Shown one piece after another: positions 36,030-47,390 of a stretch of 64,000 bases of DNA. The stretch comes from Vandiemenella viatica (lineage: Eukaryota > Arthropoda > Insecta > Orthoptera > Morabidae): contig JARYHS010006964.1 in assembly GCA_031002005.1 (NCBI GenBank), positions 5,146,001-5,210,000 of the forward strand, in the 5' to 3' direction. Every line of letters starts with the position of its first letter. The first letter of the stretch is position 1. Both the position numbers and the translations under genes were made by a program. The notes under the pieces are model-generated. The model searched no databases, had not been told where the DNA came from, and saw only the letters and a program-made list of their open reading frames with translations.

Positions 36030-37211
36030 ATAATAAAAAAATATTGAATTCATACACGAGAAAAAGATAATTACAACAGAACTTACATTTGTTAATAAAG
36101 AAAATGTGCTGATTTTATAACGGCAATTCCATACCTGATACACACTTTTTCAAGTGATCACTGGGTGAAGCAACCATCTTTTATTCTACAAATTATAATA
36201 AGAAATTCATGTACTGCACGCCTCCATAAACACTACAAATATAGAAACATACCTTCTGTTTGATGTATATAACATTTATTGTCTTCTTATCACTTCATTT
36301 CCCAGTTTTTAGACCACAGTACATAACTCTATACCTAACACGCAACTTCCAAAATTAATCAGCTGACTAAAAATGGGTGAATTGCAGAGATACCGAACGC
36401 TGTAGAGGAAACATTCCACTCTTGGTTTCTGTGTAAGATTTCTTTAATTCAATTAATTATTAATTCATATGAAATACAAATACTGTTCCTTAAAATTCAA
36501 GGAAGAGGGATTAAAACAGAGGAGAGGTTTATAAATTCCTTAGTGAAATGCAGGAAGGAGAAATATATAGTGCATATCTTCTTAATAATGCAGCAATATA
36601 AATACTCACTATTACAGAATCAGAATACACATTGGTGGGAATAATATGGATGTAAAAAACTGGGTCCCAAAACGAAATTAGAAGCCGTGCGTTCCAGAAA
36701 TGAAAAGACATTTCAAAGAAAAGTTCATTGCGTGGAACGAGGACAGTAGTGCATTGGAGGCGAATGGACAGTAGTTCAAAGTTATAAAAACGTGGAAAAG
36801 AGGAACCTTAATTCAAAACAAGAAGTAAATGCAAAATAAAGTAACCTACGTATATTGTGGAAAGTTGATGATACTAAATAGGTTAATAAGAATTGAACAC
36901 ATTAGGGTCAGTAAACAGCAAAATACGGGAAACACTTGAAACTATTAAACGAGGAATTAGAAGAAATTCATCATTGCAGAATACTCCGGCCAGCTGTGTA
37001 AACTCAATAATGCTATTAGAAGTTTCTGTGTCTGTGGTATGAAAGTGAAATAGTTATGTATTAGATAGTCAGAGACTAAGGGATAAAGCTGGGGATGAAA
37101 TTACAAAGGATACAAAGAAATGCAGTAAAATTAAGTAATGATTTTGTGAAACTGTCTTTCTCAGAGATGTGAGGGAAGATATCACAAAAGGATCATATTT
37201 AAGAATGAACA
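36030..37211. other. No recognisable gene
   Basis: This is AT-rich sequence with short ORFs only. Fragments near 36940-37190 might be worn LINE sequence, but no motif is clear. Confidence 0.4.
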
Positions 37212-37219
37212 GGCTAGAA

Positions 37220-38608
37220 TGCGGTACCCAACCTTTATTGGCTCACGACCCACTTTTAAGAAAAAAAAATTTTCTCAACCCACCCAATATGAGAGTCTAT
37301 CTAATACCAGAATCGGAACTGTTGTATGACCTCTATACGTTGTCGACTATCCTATCCTACGAAAAGGCAAATATTCGTACAAAGGATATACTATCAACAA
37401 AAGCAAGAATTGATAATAAATAAAACAACAAAAATGTTATAGACGGGGAGGCGGCTGCTGAAATTCCACGATTACAAGTAACTCGATCATTATATTAAAA
37501 TACAACTGATCTGCCAAGTCGCAGTTTTGGTGGAAACCACCTGCAGACCAGATTTTAGTGGTTGATTGGTAGGTTCATCATTGTTTTTTACTGCACCAAA
37601 ATGTATAGAAATATGGAAGAGTGGGAGCAGGAAACCACATGGTAAACTTACCAGTCAATCACTAAAATGGAATTTGTAGGTGTTTTCTACGAAGATATAA
37701 CTTGGCACATCAGATGGTATTTTAATTTGGAAATCTAGTTCTAACTAGTCCTGAAACTTCAGTCGTCAACTCGATGAGGTGATGCTTTGTGCAGCCGCCT
37801 ACCGCTTTATTACAAAATAATGAAAAATACGTTTAATTATTATAAAAACACAACTTTAAAATCAGTGAGATTTCTGGCAAAGGTGTTTACTGAATAGGGC
37901 ATAGATATCAGGGTTAATTTTAAAATAAGCCACTTTCTACACATAGTTTATTTCTGTATTTGTTTTTCAAAATAATAATTATAATAATAATAAAGTAGAA
38001 AAACTTCGTTCACACAAGTAAGTCACAGCTAATTTAGATATTTCTGGATACTCTGCTTGTACATTCATCCAGAAGCAAATTAAGAATTTTTCCTTGTAAA
38101 ATTAGTATTTAAAGAGGAATCGCAAGAAAACGCTATTAGCGAGTTTTCTTCAGCTGTTTCAAATTGTTCCTCTTCGATATAATTTCTTATCCAAAAGTAA
38201 CCATCCGTCAATTTATGGAAAGTGGCTCCTAAAACAATTATTAGTAAACGAATAGAACACATTTCACATTTTAACACATAACAAAATTGGAAATCCTTTC
38301 GGATACTTGAAATAAAAAAGAAATTTTATTTCAAAATAAATGAGGGCTACATCTAACTTATAATTTACTGAAAAAATTGCATAATACCGGCTGAACTGTT
38401 TAAGAAAATTTTCTTTTCTCACAAAGTTTTAATTTAAGCTAATGGCTTTCATGATTATTGCACATTGTAAAACATCGTGTTATATCTTTTTAAATAGATG
38501 AAATAAAAGATATATTTTTGTGTCAAAAACCTCGATTGTTCTGCGACCCACCAAAACAAACGCCGCGACCCACCAGTGGGTCGCGACCCATAGGATTGGG
38601 AACAGCTG
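37220..38608 (-). mobile_element. hAT DNA transposon, degenerate, with 8-bp target duplication
   Basis: The ends carry GGTACCCAACC..TTGGCTCACGACCC at the left and the complement of CAGCTGTTCCCAATCCTATG at the right, both running into CGACCCAC. They are the 'bad-looking pair' typical of Charlie/ZBED-like hAT elements. GGCTAGAA (37212-37219) and GGCTAGAT (38609-38616) form an 8-bp target duplication with one mismatch. On the minus strand, ICFWMNVQAEYPEISKLAVT followed by YLCERSFSTL (38085-37995) matches the C-terminal dimerisation region of hAT transposases. An AAT-type simple repeat then interrupts it. The element is 1389 bp and non-functional. Confidence 0.87.
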
Positions 38609-38675
38609 GGCTAGATAATCTAAAATAGACCCTGACGGTATTATGAGGGTTGAAAAAGACGCAAGACGAATAATG

Positions 38676-38884
38676 TCTAATTTAATTTAATTGTGTTAGA
38701 CCGCACGATCCTGTGGCAACTTCCCTGACACCCATTTTCCCCTTTTTCTCTACTCACCCTTCTTTTGTTTATATAATTTCAACTTTAAATTCTTTCAACG
38801 TTTTTGGTAAGTTATTCATCAATTCTCCTGGTAATGTATTCCAATCCCCGACACCTTTCCCTACGAGAAGAGTCAGCTTATTTG
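38676..38884 (-). repeat. LINE family B 3' end, 5'-truncated
   Basis: On the minus strand it shows the C-terminal 'WN.LP..L..' region in broken form, then a 3' terminus matching 41640-41720 in opposite orientation (GGCAACTTCCCTGACACCCA on the plus strand). It abuts the tail of the family C LINE. Confidence 0.65.
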
Positions 38885-40800
38885 ATATTATTATTATTAT
38901 TTTTTTTTGCTGTCATTAGTCTATCGACTGGTTTGATGCAATCTTCCATCCCTTCCTATCTTGTGCTAACCTCTTCATCTCTACATATCTCCTACAACCC
39001 ACGTCATAAATTATCTGCTTCATATATTCTAATCTCTGTCTTCCTCTACTGTTCTTACCTTCGACTGTACCCTCCACCAGCAAATTAACTAATCCAGAAT
39101 GTCTCAAAATATGACCTACCAGCCTCTGTCCTTCTTTCTGTAAGGATTCTTCCACAAACTTCTTGCTCACCCATCATTTTAAAAACTCGTTCATTTCTTA
39201 CTTTGTCTGTCTACTTAATTTTCAGCATTCTTCTGTAGCACCACATTTCAAATGCTTCGATTTTCCTTCTGTCCGTTATTCCTAAAGGCCATGTTTCACT
39301 ACTGTAAAGTGCTGTGCTCCACACATAGAGTTTTAAAAAGTTCTTTTCTAATTCCTAGGTCAATATATGAAACTAAAAGATTTCTCTCTTTCATGAAGGC
39401 TCTTTTTGCTAGTGCTATTCTGCTTTTAACATCATTCTTGCTTCGGCTATCGGTTGTAATTTTTCTTCCTAAGTAACAGAACTCACTTACTTCTCCAATT
39501 GCATTCGATCATATTTTTATATTTAATCTACTAGTATTGGTATAATTTCTACTACATTTCATCACTTTAGTCTTTCTTTGATTTATATTCAATACAAAAT
39601 CTTCCTTCAGTATTTTGTTCATGCCATTCAGTAATTCCTCAACGTCCTCAGCCCTTTCTGCTAACAAGACAATGTCTTCAGCAAATCGTAGCATACGAAT
39701 TTTTTCTCCCTGAACACTTATGCCTCATGGAAATTTTTCTTTTACTTTCTTTATTGCTTCCTCTATATACAAGTTGAATATTAACGCGGATATACTATAA
39801 ACCTTGTCTCTCGCCCTTTTAACTGACGCTTGTCTTTCGTGATTCTCTACTTTTATTACAGCTATTTGATTCTTATATAGTTTATAAAGTATTCTTCTCT
39901 CTCGATACTTTAGACCTGACTTCTTTAAAATTTTGAACATCTTGTCCCACCTAACATTATCAAAAGCTTTTTCTAAATCAACAAATGCCATAAAAGTATC
40001 TTTGTTTTTCTTGATCCGCTCTTCAAGTATTAATCTTAAAGACAGAATTGCTTCCCTTGCACCGCGACTTTTCCTAAACCCAAACTGATCTTCACCTACT
40101 ATCATCTTCTACTAACCTTTCCATTCTTCTGTATATTATTCTGGTCAGTAATTTGAGCATGTGATGTTAGACTAATTGTGCGATAATTCTCACATTTGTC
40201 GGCTTGTTCTTTCTTTGGAAGGTTGAAGATGATATTTTTATTAAAATCAGTTGGAATTTCCTGTTTCATAACTTTTTGATATCAGCTTGAATAATCTTTT
40301 GATTCCTACTTCTCCTAGGGATTTATGAAGTTCTGCAGGGATCTCATTAATTCCAACTGCCTTATTTGCTTTCAAGTCATTCAGAGTTCTATTAAATTCT
40401 GTCCTCAAAAAATGATCACCCAAGTCATCAATGGTGACATCGCCTTCCTTTTCCATTACGCTATTGTTCAAGTCGTCCCCATCATACAGTTTCTCAATGT
40501 ATTCCTTTCATCGGTTAGCTCTATCGTCTGAGCTTAAAAGAGGTTTCCCATCGGCAGCTTTAATGTTAACACCACTTTTCTTCATTTCTCCAAAATTCTG
40601 TCCGATTTTCCACTATGCAACATCTACTTTACCAACGACCATTTCCTTTTCTACTTCTTCACTCTTTTCTTGTAGCCATTTTTCTTTCGCTTTTTTTTTC
40701 GCATTTCCTGTTTATTTGATTTCTAAATTGTGTATTGCTCTCTTTCTGCTTCATCCTGAGCATTTTCGTACCTTTGATATACACAAATAAAAAACTAAAA
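38885..40800 (-). pseudogene. LINE family C, 5'-truncated, with AAT-type tail
   Basis: Reading from 40800 leftward the order is as follows. A pre-polymerase region is near 40800-40480, then DFLRTEF-like and LKANKAVGINEIPAEL (about 40400-40330). Reverse-transcriptase core blocks follow: FGFRKSRGAREAILSLRLIL and FMAFVDLEKAFDNVRWDKM (40090-39940), then LRFAEDIVLLAERAEDVEEL near 39690-39630, where the catalytic pair is altered to AED. The thumb is near 39560-39240. The C-terminal VGHILRHSGLVNLLVEGTVE block runs from about 39120 and ends at 38916. An ATAATAATAAT-type tail follows (38887-38900). Many frames are broken. The clade is not certain; it resembles insect 'endonuclease-reverse transcriptase' LINEs. 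Confidence 0.85.
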
Positions 40801-41735
40801 ATTAATTACGACTATAAGGAGGGGAAAGAATTATTTGTTGAAACCTTGAAATGTAAATATCTTGGCATAACATTTGATAAAAAGCTTAACTGAGCAGGAC
40901 AAATTGGTCAGGTAGTAGGAAAAGGTTTCAAAATTCTGCACTTGTTAGAGAGAGTGATGAGAGGTTGTGTGAGAGAAGTAAAGGAATGGGTTACAAATCT
41001 TTGGTCAGACCGTTATTTGAATATGGTAGTACCGAACGTGGTGGGTGAACGGTTGACGTTCTTGCCTCTCATTCGCTATGACGCGGGTTCGAATCCCCGA
41101 CCGGGAATCCAGATTTGAGTTTTCCAGGGTTTCCCCAAATCACTACAAGCAAATGCTGGGATGCTTCCTTCAAAAAGGCCATGGCCGAATTTTTTCCCGT
41201 TCCTTACTCCAATCATATCCCGCCTCTGATGACCGCGCTGTCGACAAGGCATAAAGCCCAAGCAAATAAAAAAAGACTATGGTATTGTAGTAGGGGGACC
41301 CGCATTTTGCATATCAAATACAGGAGTTGTAGAAGATGCAAAAAGGGCTGCTTGATTTGTTTCTGGAAATTACCACAGAATGCAATCAGTAGCAGATATG
41401 ATAAAAGATCTGGAATGGGATTCATTGGAAGGTAGGAGGAGGGTGAGGAGTGTCATGGTAGTGTACAAGTCGTATATTTACAAGTAATCCAAGGAAGGGA
41501 AAGATGACCATGACCACAAGGTGGCACTGGATTTCAGGTACAAGGGAGTAGGAAGATCCTCTTTTTTAGGTAAGGGTGCAGGGATTGGAATAATTTACCA
41601 AAAACATTGAAAGAATTTAGGGCTAAAATTTGCAGAGGGCAATTGTAGGTGGATGCAGGAAAATGAGAAGATGGGTGTGTAGGGAAATTGTTACCAGAGC
41701 GTGCGCTCCGTCGTAATTTAATTAAATATTAAATG
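40800..41735 (+). pseudogene. LINE family B 3' half, split by a SINE
   Basis: The order is KCKYLGITFDKKLN (about 40850-40892), then LLERVMRGCVREVKE near 40943-40987 and LFEYG near 41012. After the SINE come MIKDLEWDSLEGRRRVRSVM (about 41397-41456) and a 3' terminus with GGGTGTGTAGGGAAATTGTT (41674-41693) and GCGTGCGCTCCGTCGTAATT (41699-41718). Stops and frameshifts are frequent. Confidence 0.82.
41031..41277 (+). mobile_element. tRNA-derived SINE, variant 3' tail
   Basis: The head ACCGAACGTGGTGGGTGAAC and B box GGTTCGAATCC (41088-41098) are followed by the same body as the other SINEs (GGCCATGGCCGAATT). The 3' part differs: GACCGCGCTGTCGACAAGGC, then ATAAAGCCC and an AAATAAAAAAA tail. A short imperfect duplication TATGGTA (41022-41028 and 41279-41285) marks its insertion in the LINE. 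Confidence 0.85.
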
Positions 41736-41739
41736 GTAG

Positions 41740-42672
41740 GTATAATGTTACAGAATGTTTAGGATTTAATAATTCAAATGTATAGTGACTCTTGAGGTTT
41801 TCATGATGTTGGGACTGGCTGCATTTTGGTGTCAAATGATCAACTATCAAATATAAACATACTATTGTCATCAGCAAGCAGACAGCATATTTGTGGCTTC
41901 TAGTGAATGAATGAGATGTATCTTAGCCATAAGGTGATTTAATTAAATATTTTTGTAAAACTTAAAATAAGAAATTATTGGATCTGTAAATAGACAATTA
42001 TTTATTTCAACCAGAATAAGTGTAATGAGCTATGTGCAGATGTTGTATGTAATGATGGTTTGTATATCTGATTGGTATAACTGTAAAAGTTATTATGGTT
42101 GATTAATTGTGATCTGTTTATTTTGACATTATATGTATATACTACCTGCTTACCTTGATGAAGGATTCAATTAATTTTAACTATGTAAAATCAAGTTAAT
42201 CCTGGGGCCCTCAAATGTAGACTTCTAATGGAATTGTATTTTTTGAAGCATTTGTAACAAGCTAGGTGTTGATTGAATATGATTTTGTATGTTTGTCTTG
42301 CAATTTACTGTAAATTGGTGTAAATGTAATATCTTATGAAATTTTTTAAATGCTATTTAATATGTTTATGGACAGAACCATACAAGACAAATTGATTAAA
42401 TGTTTGTATTCCAAGTATTAAAGTGAGCTACGATGTTTAAAGGACGATTTGCTACAGTTGAAAAGGATTTATGTGGTTAATTCTGATTTCTGAGTATTTC
42501 ATAATAATTGTAAATGATTATGTTTTGATTTTGACTGTTTTAATAAGTTTATAAATGTTTAAGTATTGTTAAAGTTCGAGAAATATCTCTCGGAACCCTT
42601 TGTAATATTCTGAAATTCTCTATGAAACATGTAAAGCAAGCGGCAGAAACTCAGTATAAATACACAGTTTAA
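41740..42672. other. No recognisable gene; possible promoter-like stretch near 42650
   Basis: This is AT-rich sequence without motifs. A TATAAATA box-like string lies at 42655-42662, and an AATAAA appears at 42971-42976 after the MITE. An LTR is conceivable, but no paired copy or terminal signature was found. Confidence 0.35.
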
Positions 42673-42680
42673 GGAGACAG

Positions 42681-42872
42681 TTTTACGTCGGCCAAGGACA
42701 CGGCCTGGGGAGGGGGCCAAGAGGGCTCAAGCCCCTCGCCAAAGGTATTTAGGCCCACCCCCGACATTGTAATTTTGGAGACCTTTCCAGTGAATCCAAG
42801 CCCCCCCCCCCCCCACACAAACCAAAGTCCGCTCAAGCCCCTACCAAACAAAAATCCTTGATCCGCGCACCT
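42681..42872. mobile_element. Small hAT-like MITE
   Basis: The ends are imperfect inverted repeats: ACGTCGGCCAAGGA at the left against the complement of TCCTTGATCCGCGC at the right. They lie between GGAGACAG (42673-42680) and GGAGACTG (42873-42880), an 8-bp duplication with one mismatch. The interior has two direct copies of GCTCAAGCCCCT and a 14-base poly-C at 42801-42814. Confidence 0.65.
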
Positions 42873-43339
42873 GGAGACTGCTGAAACAGTATTGGAAGCA
42901 GTATTGTATGAATCGTTGAGTCTTGTATTTACAAGTGACCAGTATCTTTGAAGTTCGATGCTTTACGAGAAATAAAAACAAGTTAAATTTGAAGCAGTGT
43001 CTGGAACTAATTATTTAATTTGTAACAAACCACGAAACACCTACCACCAGTCTTTAAGTATCCAAATTTTCCGAAAGTAAACATATACCATCTTATAGAA
43101 TGATATAACATGAACTAGAAACTAGAAATAACAAGAAGAAGACATATATTATCTTTAATTTTTCAGTTATATAATCCTTCCTTTAAGACTGCGATGCAGT
43201 TTGTGGCTTTACCGATGGTACGGGGCGAGTACCACCATGGACTTCGTACCCAAACAGACGGTGAATAACAGACTGAGCCTAATACCAAGCTCGAGTTTAC
43301 TTTCAGGCTCGGTTCTCTGTACTTTCCACCTGCCTGTAA

Positions 43340-44117
43340 CCTAAGGCAGTGACGATGCGTCGCCCGGGCACTGAAGTTCGTCTCCCACTGTATACGTTTC
43401 AGCTAGCGGAGCGTGTACCTCGGGTGTATAGGACGACGACTCTCTTCGGACATAAGGTTCATCTGGAAATGAAGAAGAGACCACCGCTCGCTCTGGCTCA
43501 GTGCTTCCGCTGTCAGGACCATGGTCACCGTGACACGCGACTGTCACGGAACAGGAGCGCTGCCTGAGATGCGCGGGGACCCAAAATGTTGCGAATTGCA
43601 ACATTCCAAGGGATGGAACACCTTCATGCATGCAACTGTAGCGGCTACCACCCCGCCTGCTACAGTGGATGCCCAATGAAGAGACACCTGTGCGTCAACA
43701 AGCCGACGCCCAATCAACATAAGCCACATATCGACCCACAACTATGGCTCAAAACTACAACTTCGTGGCAACAGCCCATCCTCCGGCCGCAGCACCTCCA
43801 ACGTGCTACACAAAACAGCGACAGTAGATGCCAGCTACAAACCATGATGCAGCTACTACAGCAACAAAACTCAGGTCATAGCAAAATATGCCATCAATCC
43901 GGAATTGATATATCCAATCAAAGCCACATCATCAGCGAAGACAGCACTAGATGAACTGGAAGGAGATACAATTGATTTTGCAAGAACTTCCTCATACTCT
44001 GGGACAGAACACATCCCAGAAGATTCTGTCTATGCGAAGGCAGTGACGGTGCCATGTGTATTTCCGGCATTTAGCCGGCAGAGGTCAGCGCGACTGCAAC
44101 AAGCTGAGAGAGCGTAG
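43340..44117 (+). pseudogene. Jockey-type LINE ORF1 (gag) remnant with zinc knuckles
   Basis: The frame at 43349-43567 runs RLPLYTFQLAERVPRVYRTT to QCFRCQDHGHRDTR. This is the usual end of the RNA-binding region and the first CCHC knuckle of Jockey gag proteins. A frameshift follows to CLRCAG near 43560 and then to ACNCSGYHPACYSGCP (about 43630-43675), the second and third knuckles. A glutamine-rich C-terminal part continues to about 44117. At least two frameshifts break it. No endonuclease or polymerase follows, so it is an isolated gag piece. Confidence 0.8.
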
Positions 44118-44129
44118 ACAGCGATGGCA

Positions 44130-44690
44130 CGATTCTAGTACACAATATAAATAACAGAGTAAGATAGCTCTATATTTAAAAACTCAGTAAGAAGAAATAA
44201 TCAGAGCTGTTCCAAATGTCAACTCTCCTCATATTACCAGATAAATTTAAAAATTCTCTAAATATTTTCAAATCTCTTTTCAAGAGTGTACTAGACATCA
44301 AATCGAAACACATGGAAATCTGAACCAGAGAGGGCATAGACATTTAGACATGCCGATGGGTGAATGAATGTTCAACTGTTTCATTGCTTTGCAATTGCCT
44401 AAATAAATATAATTGGCGTTATGTAATGCTGATAACCTTATTTTGTAGAGATTTCAGTTGTAATACAGTTATATAGCCGCATTAATGATGACAGAATTAT
44501 GAAACAAATAAAATTAAAAAAAAGGAATATCAAAACCTTATGCTAAACCGCTTGAAAGAGGTTTCATTCCTAGTCCAGACCCCATTCAGCACGATAGATA
44601 CGGAACAACTTACATCTATATGAAGTAGTAACTCCAGTAACTTGGTGCTTATGAAAGCAGCTTACATTATTTATAAAACTAAATTCATCA
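44130..44690. other. No recognisable gene
   Basis: This is an AT-rich flank of the gag relic. A frame near 44240-44320 (LPDKFKNSLNIFKSLFKS) vaguely recalls a LINE C-terminus but is too short to call. Confidence 0.4.
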
Positions 44691-44699
44691 TGAATTATT

Positions 44700-44800
44700 C
44701 TGTAAAAAATTGTGTCAATTGTCATTCTGGACCTTATCGCATTTCGACCTAACCAAAACTTCCACTAATATTGCTATTAGAAACTTGTAACTTCTGATGT
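44700..44800 (-). repeat. Fragment related to the Helitron interior
   Basis: The reverse complement contains AATATTAGTGGAAGTTTTGG, then TTAGGTCGAAATGC and GGTCCAGAATGACAATTGA. In the same order it matches 29386-29460 of the Helitron with roughly three quarters of bases alike. Confidence 0.6.
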
Positions 44801-44882
44801 GAGAACAAAGCTTCTCTCGGCATTCTTAATTAATAAACTATTCTGGGGCTTCCAGCCGTGTATAAAAGTCACAATTCTGGGA

Positions 44883-44935
44883 CGTTTCGATGGCCTCTAT
44901 CTCTGCCCTCATTATCAACCAAAGGTTTAAACAAA
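44883..44935 (-). repeat. Repeat with a hammerhead-like core (weak)
   Basis: On the minus strand, TTGATAATGAGGGCA, a short loop, then GGCCATCGAAACGTCC resembles the CUGANGA ... GAAA arrangement of hammerhead motifs found in Penelope-like elements. The core is imperfect and the stem short. Confidence 0.3.
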
Positions 44936-44959
44936 GATCTGTTTGTTTACTCAGTGCCG

Positions 44960-46090
44960 CGGAAACAAAGTTATTCGGTTATTGTTATTATTACTTTGGT
45001 ACTGAAAATTCAGTATAACACAGACTGAAACAGATCAGGATGGAGGGTTGCTTCAATTTTTTTCAAAATATTTCCTGAGGTAAATAACAGTAAAATAAAC
45101 GACTAGAAATTATGGAATTTTATGTTCTAAAAATACATACATATTATGATTTTAATATTAAATTTGCTTAGAGTATCGACTGTTGGAGAGAGCGGAGACA
45201 GGACAGTGATTGCTCAGAAAGAATCGTTAACTATGGATAAGAGAATAACATGTTATACAGCACGCGACCCAAAAATCATTGATACAGATTAACTATTTAT
45301 AGAGGTAACCTACAATAATAATCTTAATAAAGCTAAAGCTGCGAAATATACCTATGTAAAACCAGTTTGTGGATTGACTGTTACACTATGGCGAGGCTAA
45401 TCGTGAAACACAGAAGGGTGTAGGTCTGCAACATTGAACAGCCGCAACAGTTGAAATTGATATATTTTTTGTTGTTCTTAGCTTCGTCTATTTTGTAAGG
45501 AGACACGTCTGGTATTACGGACTAGAGTACAGAATAGGTATAACAAAAAATCTGAAATTTAGTCAGTAATATTATTTATAAATTCAGAAACATAGTCCAA
45601 TATTTTTTAAAGTAATAATGATTAATATTTTGAAATTAATAAATAAAATTTGATTGTTATTCTAGTCTTCGGGTCGAATGAAACACCAATCACAGTGCCT
45701 GAGTCATACGTTAGGAAATAGATGCGATAGTGCACAGCGTTAGCTTGTGTTGTTTTTATTTGAGTTTCTCCACAGAACTGTTACAATACTGAGTTATAAG
45801 GGACGTGGTAACGATCTTCCAAGTGGACGTTGTGTGCAAATTATTTAAATCATAATGAATCCAAAATTTACTAAAGCCTAAAGTCGAAATCTTCCGTTGA
45901 TATAATGATTGTTGGAAAATTCTTTACCACTTACTTGGATGTTTATGCTTCTGCGATTCGAAATGTGGAAACATTTGTGTAAGTTTTTCCATTGTTTGCC
46001 TAGTAAATTGAATTTTAATATAAAGAAAACATAACCTCTACCATGTACAAATGGGCTAATATTTATGAATATCATGCGATTATTTTTTTT
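44960..46090. other. No recognisable gene
   Basis: This is AT-rich sequence with no conserved motif on either strand. Confidence 0.45.
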
Positions 46091-46098
46091 ACATTCCT

Positions 46099-46510
46099 GT
46101 GAAACATAAAATTTTGCTTAGGCTTATTTTCAGATCGGTCGTCGGATCTGTAATTTTTCGTGATTCGGGTATATGTACTATCAAGTATATGGTGTTCCCG
46201 CAACACAAAGTTCAAAAGATATTTTGTGTAGCGAACATTGTAGTTGATAAAGATTATGGAAAAGTGGTTAGCATTCAGTGCCATGATTGTATCGTGTACG
46301 GGAGGATGCAAGCATGCTGTGACTCTCCTGAAGCTGATTTACAGGAGAAGTGAGGAGCCATCCAGGACAGATCTAAATTGTTATTGGAAAAAAATCTAAA
46401 CTCTCTCACGTTCACACTAACATTAAATGCATTACAACAAAGGAACTCTCAGCCAGATTAAAAGACGCACAGAGACTGCCATCCCAAATAATGTGCTACT
46501 GACACAATTT
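46099..46510 (+). pseudogene. SWIM zinc-finger / YqaJ-type protein fragment, frameshifted
   Basis: The frame from 46099 reads VVDKDYGKVVSIQCHDC to about 46295. One frameshift near 46300 continues it as YGGCKHAVTLLKLIYRRSEE (about 46297-46350). A further shift near 46393 gives SKLSHVHTNIKCITTKELSA (about 46396-46455) and ARLKDAQRLPSQI. The cysteines and the CKH form the SWIM-type zinc-binding pattern. The wording resembles multicopy insect proteins that pair a SWIM domain with a YqaJ-like nuclease domain. The YqaJ part is absent here. Breaks near 46300 and 46393 and the stop that follows make it a pseudogene. The family name is from memory; the motif is seen. Confidence 0.65.
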
Positions 46511-46980
46511 CTCCAAAAGAGTAAAAAAAATAGACCTTAATAACTGGATTCCTAAAATATAATAACTGTGGCATGGAAGTCTTTGAGAAACCATTACTTC
46601 ATAATTTAACTAAAGAATATTACGGTGATGGTGGTTGTGATTAATTCTTTAATCAATCTGACACTGAAATTTGGATAGAATGCATCCAGGTCTTATCACT
46701 ATTTCCTGTACGAAGCCTCTTATATGGTACAACATATACCATGTTTCAAGTCATTTAGAAGCTAAAACACAAATAAGTACATCTTGTTCTTGTGGAGAAA
46801 GTACCTAAATGAAGAATTATTTGAACTGCCTCGATTTAGTTTGTGTTCGAGTAGTATTTTCGCCTATGTACTTACATCAATGTGACACACACAAAAATAA
46901 ATCCGAGATACATAATTAAGTATTTTTTCTGGGCGTTGAGAATATAAATATTGTTCTCGGGTGACTAGCCGAGTTAGAGG
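46511..46980. other. No recognisable gene
   Basis: AT-rich sequence after the pseudogene; nothing identifiable. Confidence 0.4.
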
Positions 46981-46984
46981 AGTG

Positions 46985-47041
46985 TTATAATTACACAATA
47001 TTTCGGCGCTCTCAACCGTTGTCGCCATCCATCCATCCATC
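46985..47041 (-). repeat. Repeat with hammerhead-like half and GATG repeats
   Basis: The minus strand has GATGGATGGATGGATGGCG, then ACAACGGTTGAGAGCGCCGA and AATATTG. GGCG and CGCC can pair directly before GAAA. The CUGANGA half is replaced by GATG repeats. Confidence 0.3.
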
Positions 47042-47390
47042 ATGATATGTCGCAGACATAAGCTGCATGTCGTCCTTAGCGCCAGGGTGTCCTATTGCTA
47101 ATATCTGAATCTAGTTATTGAAGCTGGCCTGAATTTATTTATTCTAATTTGAGCTGAGCTGATCTAGATTTAGGGGGTTAGTTGTATTATGTATTTATAA
47201 CCTTATTACCTACTAGGATTTTTTTTTTATAAATACTATTTGGGACCTAACTGTGCCTAACCCTATTTTTACCTATTCCTACTTATAGCTAATGGAGGGT
47301 GAGTAATTATGCTGTTTGGTTTCAAAGGGGCCTATTTACATGATGAGTGGGCCTATTTATAGCTAGTGGCGGTGGGGAGGGTTTTGGTGG

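Noticed and set aside
38713..39476. Plus-strand ORFs rich in S, F and L
   Set aside because: They are antisense shadows of the minus-strand LINE. The same applies at 40325-40790, 48635-49373 and 61562-62707.
41031..41110. tRNA gene
   Set aside because: A and B boxes are present, but the acceptor stem does not close and the SINE body follows directly. The same holds at 35669 and 15244.
42040..43030. Solo LTR around TATAAATA and AATAAA
   Set aside because: No TG..CA ends, target duplication or second copy were found in the window.
43341..43741. Minus-strand ORFs over the gag relic
   Set aside because: The plus strand carries the zinc-knuckle motifs; the minus frames are shadows.
46985..47041. 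CCATCCATC run as a protein-binding or telomere-like repeat
   Set aside because: It has only a few 4-base units and is more simply a LINE tail or microsatellite.
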